A stretch of DNA of 64,000 bases from Jeotgalicoccus psychrophilus DSM 19085 (GTDB taxonomy: Bacteria > Bacillota > Bacilli > Staphylococcales > Salinicoccaceae). Within the stretch, counting starts at the first letter, position 1, and every line of letters starts with the position of its first letter. The stretch is taken from the NCBI RefSeq assembly GCF_000425845.1, contig NZ_AUEF01000001.1, forward strand, positions 62,001 to 126,000, written 5' to 3'. The notes beneath the pieces are model-generated. The model made no database searches, had not been told where the DNA came from, and saw only the letters and a list, made by a program, of their open reading frames with translations. Positions 37,939-44,853 of this stretch are shown here, one piece after another. Position numbers and translations under genes: made by a program.

Positions 37939-38847
37939 ATGACAAAACCGATCTACGGCGGCCAGGCAGTGCCTGAGGGCGTCATGTTCCAGTCGAAAAC
38001 CCATATGTCTACAGCTATCCGGCGGACAAATGGCGACATTGATTATTTTGAGATGCCGCGGCCCGAAAGGTCGTTCTTAACTAAACTAAAGAAAATACCG
38101 CTCGCCCGCGGCAATGTCGCCATTTTAGAAGCAAGTGTCTACGGCATGAAGCATATGGACTTTGCAGCGGACCGCTACGACCGGCACCCTGGGGAAGATT
38201 ATAAAATAGAAGCGGAGAAAAATTCTGCAAATACTGCGAAAGTCGTGCTTTCCACTGTAATTATCGGTATACTTACCTTCTTAATCGGTAAATTTGTGCT
38301 GACTTTGATACCTGTTTTTGTAGCGGAGATATTTTCCGGTATTATTACCGGAAAATTCGGACAAGTTGCACTGGAGACACTGATTAAATTAATTATTCTG
38401 CTCGGTTACATCTATTTGCTGTCGCTGACACCGATGGTAAAAAGACTGTTTCAGTATCACGGGGCCGAACATAAAGTCATTAACTGCTTTGAACAGGACA
38501 AGCCGCTTACGGTGGAAAATGTTCAAGCAGAATCAAGGCTCCACTACCGCTGCGGCAGTTCTTTTATACTGTTTACAGTGCTTGTCGGATTCGTCGTGTA
38601 CATGTTTGTACCAGTCGACCCGCTGTATGTGAGAGTAATCAACAGAATTTTACTGATACCTGTCGTGCTCGGGCTGTCATTTGAAGTACTGCAGCTTACG
38701 AACAAGCTGAGAGAAGTTCCAGTATTGAAATTCCTTGGACTTCCAGGTTTATGGCTGCAGTACTTGACTACAAAACAGCCGCATAATGATCAGGTGGAAG
38801 TTGCTATACATTCATTCAACCATCTTTTAGGGAGTGATAAAAAATGA
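37939..38847 (+). CDS. DUF1385 membrane protein (YqhQ-like)
   Basis: Polytopic protein of 302 residues. The N-terminus has the family motif YGGQAVPEGVMFQS, followed by membrane helices at about 98-125 and 145-165. The strongly conserved FQYHGAEHKVINCFEQ is present, and further helices lie near 205 and 235. Bacillus YqhQ is the counterpart; its role is unknown, though the conserved HGAEHK histidines suggest metal or catalytic function. It overlaps the next gene by 4 bases. Confidence 0.88.
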   Translation: MTKPIYGGQAVPEGVMFQSKTHMSTAIRRTNGDIDYFEMPRPERSFLTKLKKIPLARGNVAILEASVYGMKHMDFAADRYDRHPGEDYKIEAEKNSANTAKVVLSTVIIGILTFLIGKFVLTLIPVFVAEIFSGIITGKFGQVALETLIKLIILLGYIYLLSLTPMVKRLFQYHGAEHKVINCFEQDKPLTVENVQAESRLHYRCGSSFILFTVLVGFVVYMFVPVDPLYVRVINRILLIPVVLGLSFEVLQLTNKLREVPVLKFLGLPGLWLQYLTTKQPHNDQVEVAIHSFNHLLGSDKK

Positions 38848-39062
38848 AAAGAGCTTTGGTAATTATCGTTTTACTTATCGCAGCAATCGGCCTTTTGATG
38901 AATCTTGATATGGTCTTAAATATGATCGTCAGCTCATTGATTTTTCTTTTAGTGCTTGCAGCAATTTTATACGGCATTTACTATTTCTTTATCTTAACTG
39001 AAGATCAGAGAAAATATAAAAAAGCACTGCGCAAAGCAAAACGTAAACAACGTAAAAAATAA
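38844..39062 (+). CDS. Small two-helix membrane protein
   Basis: Protein of 72 residues with two adjacent hydrophobic helices (about 4-22 and 27-51) and a very basic C-terminal tail (KALRKAKRKQRKK). It is coupled to the DUF1385 gene by a 4-base overlap. Small proteins of this shape occur at the same place in staphylococci. Function unknown. Confidence 0.75.
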   Translation: MKRALVIIVLLIAAIGLLMNLDMVLNMIVSSLIFLLVLAAILYGIYYFFILTEDQRKYKKALRKAKRKQRKK

Positions 39063-39089
39063 TAAACATATATAAGGAGAGGTTTTTAA

Positions 39090-39476
39090 GTGGAAAGCTG
39101 GATTATTGCTTTAATTATTCTGGCAGTTGTCATCATTGCATTGGTGATAAATGCATTTTTAAGTATGAGAGGCGTCAACATGCTGAAGGAAGATGAATTT
39201 AATCAAGATCTGCGTAAAGTACAGCTGGTGGATTTACGCGAGAAAGATAAATTTGAACACGGACATATCCTCGGAGCAAGAAACCTTCCAATATCATCAT
39301 TCCAGATGAAAAAAGGCGGTATCCGTAAAGATAAACCGGTTTACTTATACGATCAAAATGGACGTACGGCATTACGTGCAGCACGTATGCTGAAAAAAGA
39401 CGGTCATAAAGACATCAACGTTCTTAAGCAGGGAATTGCTAAATGGACAGGTAAGATTAAATCTAAAAACCGTTAA
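39090..39476 (+). CDS. Membrane-anchored rhodanese-like protein (YqhL), catalytic Cys absent
   Basis: Protein of 128 residues with an N-terminal membrane helix (about 4-24) and one rhodanese domain (about 38-122). The domain keeps VDLREKDKFEHGHILGARNLP and the C-terminal GGIAKW-like QGIAKWTGKI. The active-site loop reads YLYDQNGRTALRAA: the position of the sulfur-accepting cysteine is aspartate. It is therefore probably not a sulfurtransferase and may instead bind a ligand or partner. It ends 15 bp before a strong terminator. Confidence 0.85.
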   Translation: MESWIIALIILAVVIIALVINAFLSMRGVNMLKEDEFNQDLRKVQLVDLREKDKFEHGHILGARNLPISSFQMKKGGIRKDKPVYLYDQNGRTALRAARMLKKDGHKDINVLKQGIAKWTGKIKSKNR

Positions 39477-39486
39477 TATAATATTA

Positions 39487-39521
39487 AAGCGTCTGGCCGG
39501 AATCGGTCAGACGCTTTTTTT
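39487..39521 (+). terminator. Terminator after the rhodanese-like gene
   Basis: AAGCGTCTG pairs with CAGACGCTT around a GCCGGAATCGGT inner region and is followed by TTTTTT. Confidence 0.85.
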
Positions 39522-39571
39522 GATGACGACGGGAGGATGATTCCCTATAGATAACAAAAGGGCTTGGGAGG

Positions 39572-39733
39572 ACATCGTCACTCGCGGTGCTGTGGATTAC
39601 CATGTGACTTTAACATCGTCACCCGGGAGGCTTCGGACCACCATGTGACTTTGACATTGTCACTCGGGAAGCTTTGGATTCCCATGTGACTTTGACATTG
39701 TCACTCGCAGTGCTCTGGATTACCATGTCCATT
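39572..39733. repeat. 41-bp-period tandem array C (about four units)
   Basis: CATGTGACTTT(A/G)ACAT(C/T)GTCAC recurs at 39601, 39642 and 39683, with a 5'-truncated copy from 39572 and a truncated CATGTCC at 39724, all 41 bp apart. Each unit contains GTGAC-9 bases-GTCAC. Unit ends vary (GGACCAC, GGATTCC, GGATTAC). It occupies the gap between the convergent rhodanese-like and gcvT genes. Confidence 0.87.
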
Positions 39734-39778
39734 CTACATAGGTATCCAAACCGGGAATTTTCACCTCCCAATAAAAAA

Positions 39779-39815
39779 TGGGCTGGGAATCTTAATAAAA
39801 AGATCCCCAGCCCGT
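39779..39815. terminator. Bidirectional terminator after gcvT
   Basis: GGGCTGGGAATCTT pairs with AAGATCCCCAGCCC and is flanked by TTTTT on both strands. It ends gcvT immediately, so no gene follows gcvT in its transcript. Confidence 0.85.
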
Positions 39816-39820
39816 TTTTA

Positions 39821-40903
39821 TTAGTTTTTATGGAATGGTGTTTTAACGAATTTAGCAGGTACGTCTTTGTTACGTACTTTGATTACGAATTCTTTATCTA
39901 ACTCATAGAAGTCAGTATCAACTAGTGCGAAACCGATTGAGCGTTTAGTCGTTGGTGACTGTGTACCGCTCGTTACGTAACCTACTTTGTTTCCTTCGTT
40001 GTCGTATACTTCGTAATCCGTACGCGCGATTCCTTTGCCTGTAATTTCAAATCCAGACAGACGGCGTGGAATTCCATTTTCTTTTTGTGCTTTTAATACC
40101 GGCTGACCGATAAAGTCGCCTTTGTCCACTTTAACAGCGAAACCGATACGTGATTCAAGTGGTGAGATTTCAGGTGATAAATCCTGTCCGTGAAGTGGAA
40201 GTCCAGCTTCAAGACGAAGTGTATCACGTGAACCGAGTCCACATTCAACAGCACCGTTATCTACGAATAGTTTCCACAGGTGAAGTGTATCTTCTGGTTT
40301 GCAGTAAAGCTCAAATCCGTCTTCTCCAGTGTAACCGCTTTGTGAAATAATAACGTCTTTACCGTCTACTTGAGCGTCTGTTACAAAGTTGAACATTTTC
40401 AGTTCAGAAAGATCAGTTTCTGTGAATTTTTGTACTAATGCTCTTGCATTCGGTCCCTGTACTGCAAGCTGACCGTAATCTGCAGATACGTTTTCCACAA
40501 CAGCATCGTATCCTTCGATAGCTTTAAGCCATTCGAAATCTTCTTCTGTGTTGCCTGCGTTAGGAATAAGCAGGTATTCATTGTCAGCGAGCTTGTATAT
40601 TACAAGGTCGTCGATTACTCCGCCTTTTTCGTTAGCGAGCGCAGTGTATTGAGCTTTTACATCTGTTAACTTAGTAACGTCGTTAGTCAGTGCATAGTTT
40701 AAGAATTTTTCAGCCTCGGCGCCTGTAACACGAATTTCACCCATGTGACTGACATCGAAAATACCAACGTCTTCTCTTACTGCTGTGTGTTCTTCTTTGA
40801 TGCTTGAGAATTGAACGGGCATTTCCCAGCCGCCAAAATCGACCAGTTTAGCACCATTCTCATGATAGTACTCGTTTAAAGGTGTTCTTTTTAACTCACT
40901 CAT
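39821..40903 (-). CDS. gcvT: Aminomethyltransferase (glycine cleavage T protein)
   Basis: T protein of 360 residues. It transfers the aminomethyl carbon of glycine to tetrahydrofolate. Key segments are FGGWEMPVQFSSIKEEH, VSHMGEIRVTG, the folate-site region QSGYTGEDGFELYC and LRLEAGLPLHG. The ATG at 40903 has GAGGAGG 8-9 bases upstream; the open frame continues through the riboswitch to 41107 but is not coding. A glycine riboswitch precedes it. In staphylococci gcvPA and gcvPB normally follow; here a terminator follows. Confidence 0.94.
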   Translation of the reverse strand: MSELKRTPLNEYYHENGAKLVDFGGWEMPVQFSSIKEEHTAVREDVGIFDVSHMGEIRVTGAEAEKFLNYALTNDVTKLTDVKAQYTALANEKGGVIDDLVIYKLADNEYLLIPNAGNTEEDFEWLKAIEGYDAVVENVSADYGQLAVQGPNARALVQKFTETDLSELKMFNFVTDAQVDGKDVIISQSGYTGEDGFELYCKPEDTLHLWKLFVDNGAVECGLGSRDTLRLEAGLPLHGQDLSPEISPLESRIGFAVKVDKGDFIGQPVLKAQKENGIPRRLSGFEITGKGIARTDYEVYDNEGNKVGYVTSGTQSPTTKRSIGFALVDTDFYELDKEFVIKVRNKDVPAKFVKTPFHKN

Positions 40904-40926
40904 TACAATTTCCTCCTCAAATAAAT

Positions 40927-40960
40927 AAAACAGGACAGTGACTAATCGCTGTCCTGTTGA
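40927..40960 (-). terminator. Riboswitch expression-platform hairpin of gcvT
   Basis: ACAGGACAG and CTGTCCTGT form a stem followed by TTTTATTT on the minus strand, between the aptamer and the gcvT ribosome-binding site. It is the probable transcription-control terminator of the riboswitch. Confidence 0.75.
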
Positions 40961-40984
40961 AATAATCTTCAGGATTACGTCGCA

Positions 40985-41064
40985 ATACTGTCCTTTTGCC
41001 TGAGAGATTGACCTTCTTAGGCTTGCTCCTTCGGCGACGCATAATGCGTTCTCTCCAGTATTAT
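40985..41064 (-). promoter_or_regulatory. Glycine riboswitch aptamer
   Basis: On the minus strand the RNA would read CTGGAGAGA, then GCCGAAGGAGCAAGCC, then AATCTCTCAGGCAAAAGGACAG, the strongly conserved core of glycine aptamers. Only one full aptamer is visible; the downstream segment goes straight into a terminator. A single-aptamer switch ahead of gcvT normally turns expression on when glycine is high. Confidence 0.92.
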
Positions 41065-41135
41065 TCATCCGTAACTGTCTTTCTGAATCCGTATACATTA
41101 TACTCATAATTTATTTAAAATGGCAAGCTGAATAC

Positions 41136-41642
41136 TCACGCCTTAAAATTCACTCTGTCCATGTAGCCAATGATTTCAGCAGCTGTTTTTTCAACTGTCT
41201 GCATAGTGCTTATTTCGCTGTCGGCAAGTGAAACGTACTTATCCAATCTTGAATTATAAAGCGTTTGTACTTTATCAATATCCTGATTGCCGAGCGGACG
41301 GTTTTCATCTTGCTGAATCCGGCTGTACAGCTCTTCAAATGGTGCGTTTAAAAAGAATACCGGTCTGCCGGTTAAGTCTTTTAACAGATTGTAAGATTTT
41401 TCGTACGTGACGACCCCGCCGCCTGTCGCGATAATGACATCTTTTTTAAGCGTTGTCTGAAGTGCCTGGAATTCATATTCCCTGAAGGCTGCTTCCCCTT
41501 CTGCATCAAAGATTTCCGGAATCGTTTTGCCGGCGATTGTCGGAATCACTGCATCGAGGTCGATAATTTCTTTATTCAGTTGAGTACCCAGTTCATGTGC
41601 GATAGTCGTTTTGCCGCAGCCCATAAAGCCGATTAATATCAT
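41136..41642 (-). CDS. aroK: Shikimate kinase
   Basis: P-loop kinase of about 168 residues that phosphorylates shikimate in aromatic amino acid synthesis. Walker A is GFMGCGKTT, shikimate contacts lie in DLDAVIPTIAGKTIPEIF and ATGGGVVTYE, and the lid has DENRPLG. The ATG at 41642 is 9 bases after TAGGTG; another ATG at 41654 is too close to that site. It lies directly after comGG, as in staphylococci. Confidence 0.92.
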   Translation of the reverse strand: MILIGFMGCGKTTIAHELGTQLNKEIIDLDAVIPTIAGKTIPEIFDAEGEAAFREYEFQALQTTLKKDVIIATGGGVVTYEKSYNLLKDLTGRPVFFLNAPFEELYSRIQQDENRPLGNQDIDKVQTLYNSRLDKYVSLADSEISTMQTVEKTAAEIIGYMDRVNFKA

Positions 41643-41654
41643 ATTATCATTCAC

Positions 41655-41828
41655 CTAATTTATTATTTGATCAATTCTTGAAATATAGATTTCAATTAAA
41701 TTCATGCGGATATCGAGTATCAGCTGAAATCTATTATAGTAATGATAGTATACCCCGATTAAATATATAAGTAAAAAGTATACCGACAGGCTAAAGAACC
41801 CGTCACTTTTTAAAAATGAGTGTTTCAT
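41655..41828 (-). CDS. comGG: Short ComGG-like pseudopilin
   Basis: Reading frame of 57 codons that starts inside the end of comGF. AAAGGAG lies 6 bases before its ATG, a strong site. The product begins MKHSFLKSDGFFSLSVYFLL, has one hydrophobic helix (about 11-28) after a GF pair that resembles a prepilin junction, then an amphipathic helical tail. Position, last of the comG operon before aroK, and this layout fit ComGG, a minor pseudopilin with weak sequence conservation. Confidence 0.65.
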   Translation of the reverse strand: MKHSFLKSDGFFSLSVYFLLIYLIGVYYHYYNRFQLILDIRMNLIEIYISRIDQIIN

Positions 41829-42219
41829 CGGCTGCTCCTTTCAGCTGCAGGGCAATTGTTTCTTTCGTTTCTGTAATGATAAATGAGTCGATATTGAACA
41901 TTAAAGTAACAAATCCCGCATTATCGATACTTTTAATAATCCGACCGCTGCTGTAGCTGTATGAAATTTTTCCTCTGTCTGTCTTAAAATTAATTTCCGA
42001 CTTTCCTTCAGCACCGATTTCTTTAGCTGCATTAGATACTTCTATAATATCCAGCATAAAGATATCGGTATCATAATGATCTTCGTGAAGCGTCAATCCT
42101 TGAAACAGTATCATCACGTTAGGCATAACCGCCATAATTAAAGCGGCCGTCATCAACGACAGCAGCATCTCCAAATAAGTAAATCCGTCAGCCGCATATT
42201 TTTTTGAGCCGCTCGTCAC
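41803..42219 (-). CDS. comGF: Competence pseudopilin ComGF
   Basis: Protein of 138 residues: an N-terminal type IV prepilin-like segment with DGFTYLEMLLSLMTAALIMAVMP, then a beta-rich domain (ISYSYSSGRIIKSIDNAGFVTLMF). The GTG at 42219 follows GCGGGG by about 8 bases. It overlaps comGE by 32 bases and comGG by 26. Minor subunit of the DNA-uptake pseudopilus. Confidence 0.82.
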   Translation of the reverse strand: MTSGSKKYAADGFTYLEMLLSLMTAALIMAVMPNVMILFQGLTLHEDHYDTDIFMLDIIEVSNAAKEIGAEGKSEINFKTDRGKISYSYSSGRIIKSIDNAGFVTLMFNIDSFIITETKETIALQLKGAADETLIFKK

Positions 42220-42445
42220 ATGGTATCCCCGCCTTATCAAAGATTTTTTCTGCAGCTTTAATATAGTCGAGAGGTTCGTCATAACTTGCGCTCAAAATAT
42301 ACAGTTCACGGTAAACTTTCAGAGATTCCAGACTCAGCTGGTCGGTGCTTGAAATATAAAAAATTCCCGGCAGCAGCAGAACGATGAATGTGAAAATCAA
42401 GAGAGCCAGCATACTGTCAAACAAAAGAAATCCGTTATTGTTCAA
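42188..42445 (-). CDS. comGE: Competence pseudopilin ComGE
   Basis: Protein of 85 residues beginning LNNNGFLLFDSMLALLIFTFIVLLLPG, the prepilin helix, followed by a short helical domain. Start is the TTG at 42445, 8 bases after AAGGAAG; a longer frame from 42538 would read through comGD. It overlaps comGD by 11 bases. Assigned by order and the prepilin helix. Confidence 0.75.
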   Translation of the reverse strand: MNNNGFLLFDSMLALLIFTFIVLLLPGIFYISSTDQLSLESLKVYRELYILSASYDEPLDYIKAAEKIFDKAGIPCDERLKKICG

Positions 42446-42866
42446 TTCTGAATCTTCCTTTCTGTATTTGAAAAATAAATTTAACGATTTTACCTCCGCA
42501 CGATATATGGACTGTACCGAAAGCATTCGTGTCACCATTTTCTTTGTAAGTGAAACTGTTCATACCGTAGTTTTCCAGACGGCATGTCTTCAGTTCATAA
42601 CTTGAAATTATTCTGCGTGCTTTATCCCTTACCGTAATCGTTTGAATATCGTGATCCATTAACACGATAAATGACTCTTCTGCAGCGAGCGCCTTCATCT
42701 GGGCGCCTTGAAATACATACCTGATGCTGTCAATTTCATCCGCGGCACCATTTTCTTGGTACTCAGGTAAATGCGGAATGGAAAGTGACAAAATAATGCT
42801 GACGAGCATTAGCGCCAGCATCATTTCCATCATAGTAAATCCGCTATTGCCGCGTTGCTTCGCCAT
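42435..42866 (-). CDS. comGD: Competence pseudopilin ComGD
   Basis: Prepilin-like protein of 143 residues with GNSGFTMMEMMLALMLVSIILSLSIP, where the cleavage by ComC follows the first glycine and the E at +5 is present. The rest is beta-rich with a cysteine pair (LKTCRLENYG ... HISCGGKIV). Overlaps comGC by 23 bases. Confidence 0.87.
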   Translation of the reverse strand: MAKQRGNSGFTMMEMMLALMLVSIILSLSIPHLPEYQENGAADEIDSIRYVFQGAQMKALAAEESFIVLMDHDIQTITVRDKARRIISSYELKTCRLENYGMNSFTYKENGDTNAFGTVHISCGGKIVKFIFQIQKGRFRIEQ

Positions 42867-43167
42867 TAGTTATCGTAATAGAATCACCATTTTGGCAGCT
42901 GACCTGTTCAGCTGTTAAATAATCGGGCACTAATTCCTCGATCGACGCAGGTGTTCCGCCTTCATTAAGCGTATATGCTTCTATCTGGCTTTGAACCATA
43001 CGGACCTGCGCTTCACATCCTGTGTCCTGTACATTTCTGCTCTGTGCGGCAATATTCGGTATAATAAGTATAATCAGCACTGAAATAACGAGCAGTACCA
43101 GCAGCATTTCAATCAGTGTAAACCCTTCTTCATTGTTGTTAAATTTACGTTTAATTGTTTTTCTCAT
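42844..43167 (-). CDS. comGC: Major competence pseudopilin ComGC
   Basis: Major pseudopilin of 107 residues, NEEGFTLIEMLLVLLVISVLIILIIPN split as leader plus helix, with E5 after the cleavage site. Two cysteines (GCEAQV, VSCQNG) could form the intramolecular disulfide reported in Bacillus. It follows comGB after 13 bases and has a strong ribosome-binding site. Confidence 0.93.
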   Translation of the reverse strand: MRKTIKRKFNNNEEGFTLIEMLLVLLVISVLIILIIPNIAAQSRNVQDTGCEAQVRMVQSQIEAYTLNEGGTPASIEELVPDYLTAEQVSCQNGDSITITNGEATRQ

Positions 43168-43180
43168 AATATTATTCCTC

Positions 43181-44236
43181 CTATTTTATCGTGCTCATCA
43201 TATTGAATATTGGTAATACAATTACTAAATACAAACAGACGATTAACAGCCCGAGAATTAAAAATATAATAGGCTGTATTTTCTTCGTTAAGCTTTCAAT
43301 TTTAATAATGATATTTTCTAAAGAATATTCGCTGTAAATAATGAGCTCCTGCCCTACATTGCTGTTGTATTCGCCGTGATTGACGAACACTGCGAGCCGC
43401 CTGTCCAGCATATCCAGTTCTTCAATTGCGTCACCAAGTGATACGCCGTAGAGCAATTGCTGTTCGATTGTCTGTGCCAGCAGGCTTAAGTAACGGTTAA
43501 TGGTCTGTGTTTTAAACAGCAGAATAATCTCTTTTACTTCAAGTCCGTTATTTAAAAAGTAGCCGAACTCGCGCGAGAAGCGGTAAGTGACATAATATTT
43601 AAAGTAAGTTTTAACGACGGGGATCTTTAACAGCAGTTTAGATGCGAGCTCAGTATTTTTAAGATTGATGATAATCAGCACTGTGAGTGCAAAGAAGAAT
43701 ACTACCAGCAGCATTCCTAAAGCTGCATACGGCAAGTAGTTTAAAATTAGCGTCAACATATTGACGAGCATTGTTTTATCGGCCTGCATAGCGCTGTAGA
43801 GATCATTAAACTGCGGAATTACCGTGTAATTTAACAGCACCAGCATAATGATGAAAATACAAACGAGCACGAGCGGGTACTGCAGTGTCTTTGCGAGCTG
43901 CTGCATCGTCTTTCGCCGCGTATTTAAATATTCCCCCGACTGTTCCAGGTTCATAATAATCTCACCGTGTATTTCTGCGAACGACACTTGCATAATTATC
44001 GACTTTGAAAAGCCCAGATACTTAAGTACGGTGCTTAATGATGCACCTTCGTTGATCATATCCAGTAAATTTTTTCTGTCCGTTTGCTTAATTACGTCAT
44101 ACTGCTCCGTTAAAAACGTTAATGCCTGCTTCATCGTGAAGCCGTTTTGAAGTAAACCCGCAAGTTTTGTTAAGAAGTGTGCATCGTATTTACCGAGCTT
44201 ATTGGAACGACCGATGGTAATATTCATATTCTTCAT
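43181..44236 (-). CDS. comGB: Competence pseudopilus platform protein ComGB
   Basis: GspF/PilC-type polytopic membrane platform of 351 residues with two related halves, each ending in long hydrophobic helices (about 120-140, 165-190, 325-347). Motifs include FLTKLAGLLQNGFTMKQAL and GYFLNNGLEVKEI. It overlaps the comGA stop by 38 bases. Intact in itself, but separated from the comG promoter by the transposon. Confidence 0.9.
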   Translation of the reverse strand: MKNMNITIGRSNKLGKYDAHFLTKLAGLLQNGFTMKQALTFLTEQYDVIKQTDRKNLLDMINEGASLSTVLKYLGFSKSIIMQVSFAEIHGEIIMNLEQSGEYLNTRRKTMQQLAKTLQYPLVLVCIFIIMLVLLNYTVIPQFNDLYSAMQADKTMLVNMLTLILNYLPYAALGMLLVVFFFALTVLIIINLKNTELASKLLLKIPVVKTYFKYYVTYRFSREFGYFLNNGLEVKEIILLFKTQTINRYLSLLAQTIEQQLLYGVSLGDAIEELDMLDRRLAVFVNHGEYNSNVGQELIIYSEYSLENIIIKIESLTKKIQPIIFLILGLLIVCLYLVIVLPIFNMMSTIK

Positions 44237-44759
44237 CCGTCAGTGCCCCTTCCCCGTGTATTTCCTGAAGTTTATCCTGGATTGTTTTATACGATACGCG
44301 GCCCCCGTTTAAATGAGTCTGAATCATTTCTTTGTCCAGATATTCATACACGATAAAAGAACCGCGGGCTGTATGAATCAGCCGCTGATTGACGATAAGT
44401 GAAATACTCTCGGCCATTTCTTCTTTGTATAAGCCGTAATCTTTAAGTCGCGTCAGTGTGCTGAGCGCATTTTTACTGTGGAAAGTGCTCAGCACGAGGT
44501 GTCCCGACAGACTTGTTTTCAGCAGTTCTTCAGCAATTGTACTGTCGCGAATTTCACCGAACATAATAATATCAGGATCGCACCGGAGCACACCGCGGAT
44601 AAGCGGTCGATAGCTTAGTTTTGCTTTATCATTTATTTCGACCTGTACGAGACCGTCTATTTCAAACTCGACGGGATCTTCAATACTTATTATCTGCCGC
44701 GTACTCTCCGTGACTGCATCAGTCGCGAGACGGTACATCACTGTACTTTTGCCGGAGCC
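44199..44759 (-). pseudogene. comGA: comGA 3' fragment (split by transposon)
   Basis: Codes for the last 186 codons of ComGA, beginning exactly with GSGKSTVMYR, the second half of Walker A. It keeps the ATPase motifs: ISIEDPVEFEIDG, the Walker B region DPDIIMFGEIRD (here CDPDIIMFGEIRDSTIAEELL) and the histidine box GHLVLSTFHSKNAL. The 5' part is at 57798-58232. Rejoining the two at the GGC codon restores an uninterrupted frame of 330 codons, normal for ComGA. No start codon with a ribosome-binding site is left at this end. Confidence 0.92.
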
Positions 44760-44785
44760 TTATGAGTAGTTCGTAAACTGTACAA
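44754..44785 (+). other. Left transposon end and host hexamer
   Basis: GGAGCC (44754-44759) is comGA sequence. The element starts with TTATGAGTA (44760-44768), then 10 bases, then TGTACAA (44779-44785). The right end has the same 9-10-7 layout in inverted orientation. The hexamer at the other end is TACGCC, differing in three bases, as expected for Tn554-type insertion. Confidence 0.8.
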
Positions 44786-44853
44786 AAATAAGAGGAATTT
44801 ATTATGAAATGTTATAGTTTATACATCTATATTTTTAGGGAAGTGTTTACAAA

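Noticed and set aside
37423-38004. 193-codon minus-strand frame opposite the lipoprotein gene
   Set aside because: Long only because it mirrors the codon bias of the plus-strand gene; the plus strand has lipobox, start site and operon context.
40904-41107. N-terminal extension of gcvT
   Set aside because: The region is the glycine riboswitch and its terminator; the ATG at 40903 has a strong ribosome-binding site.
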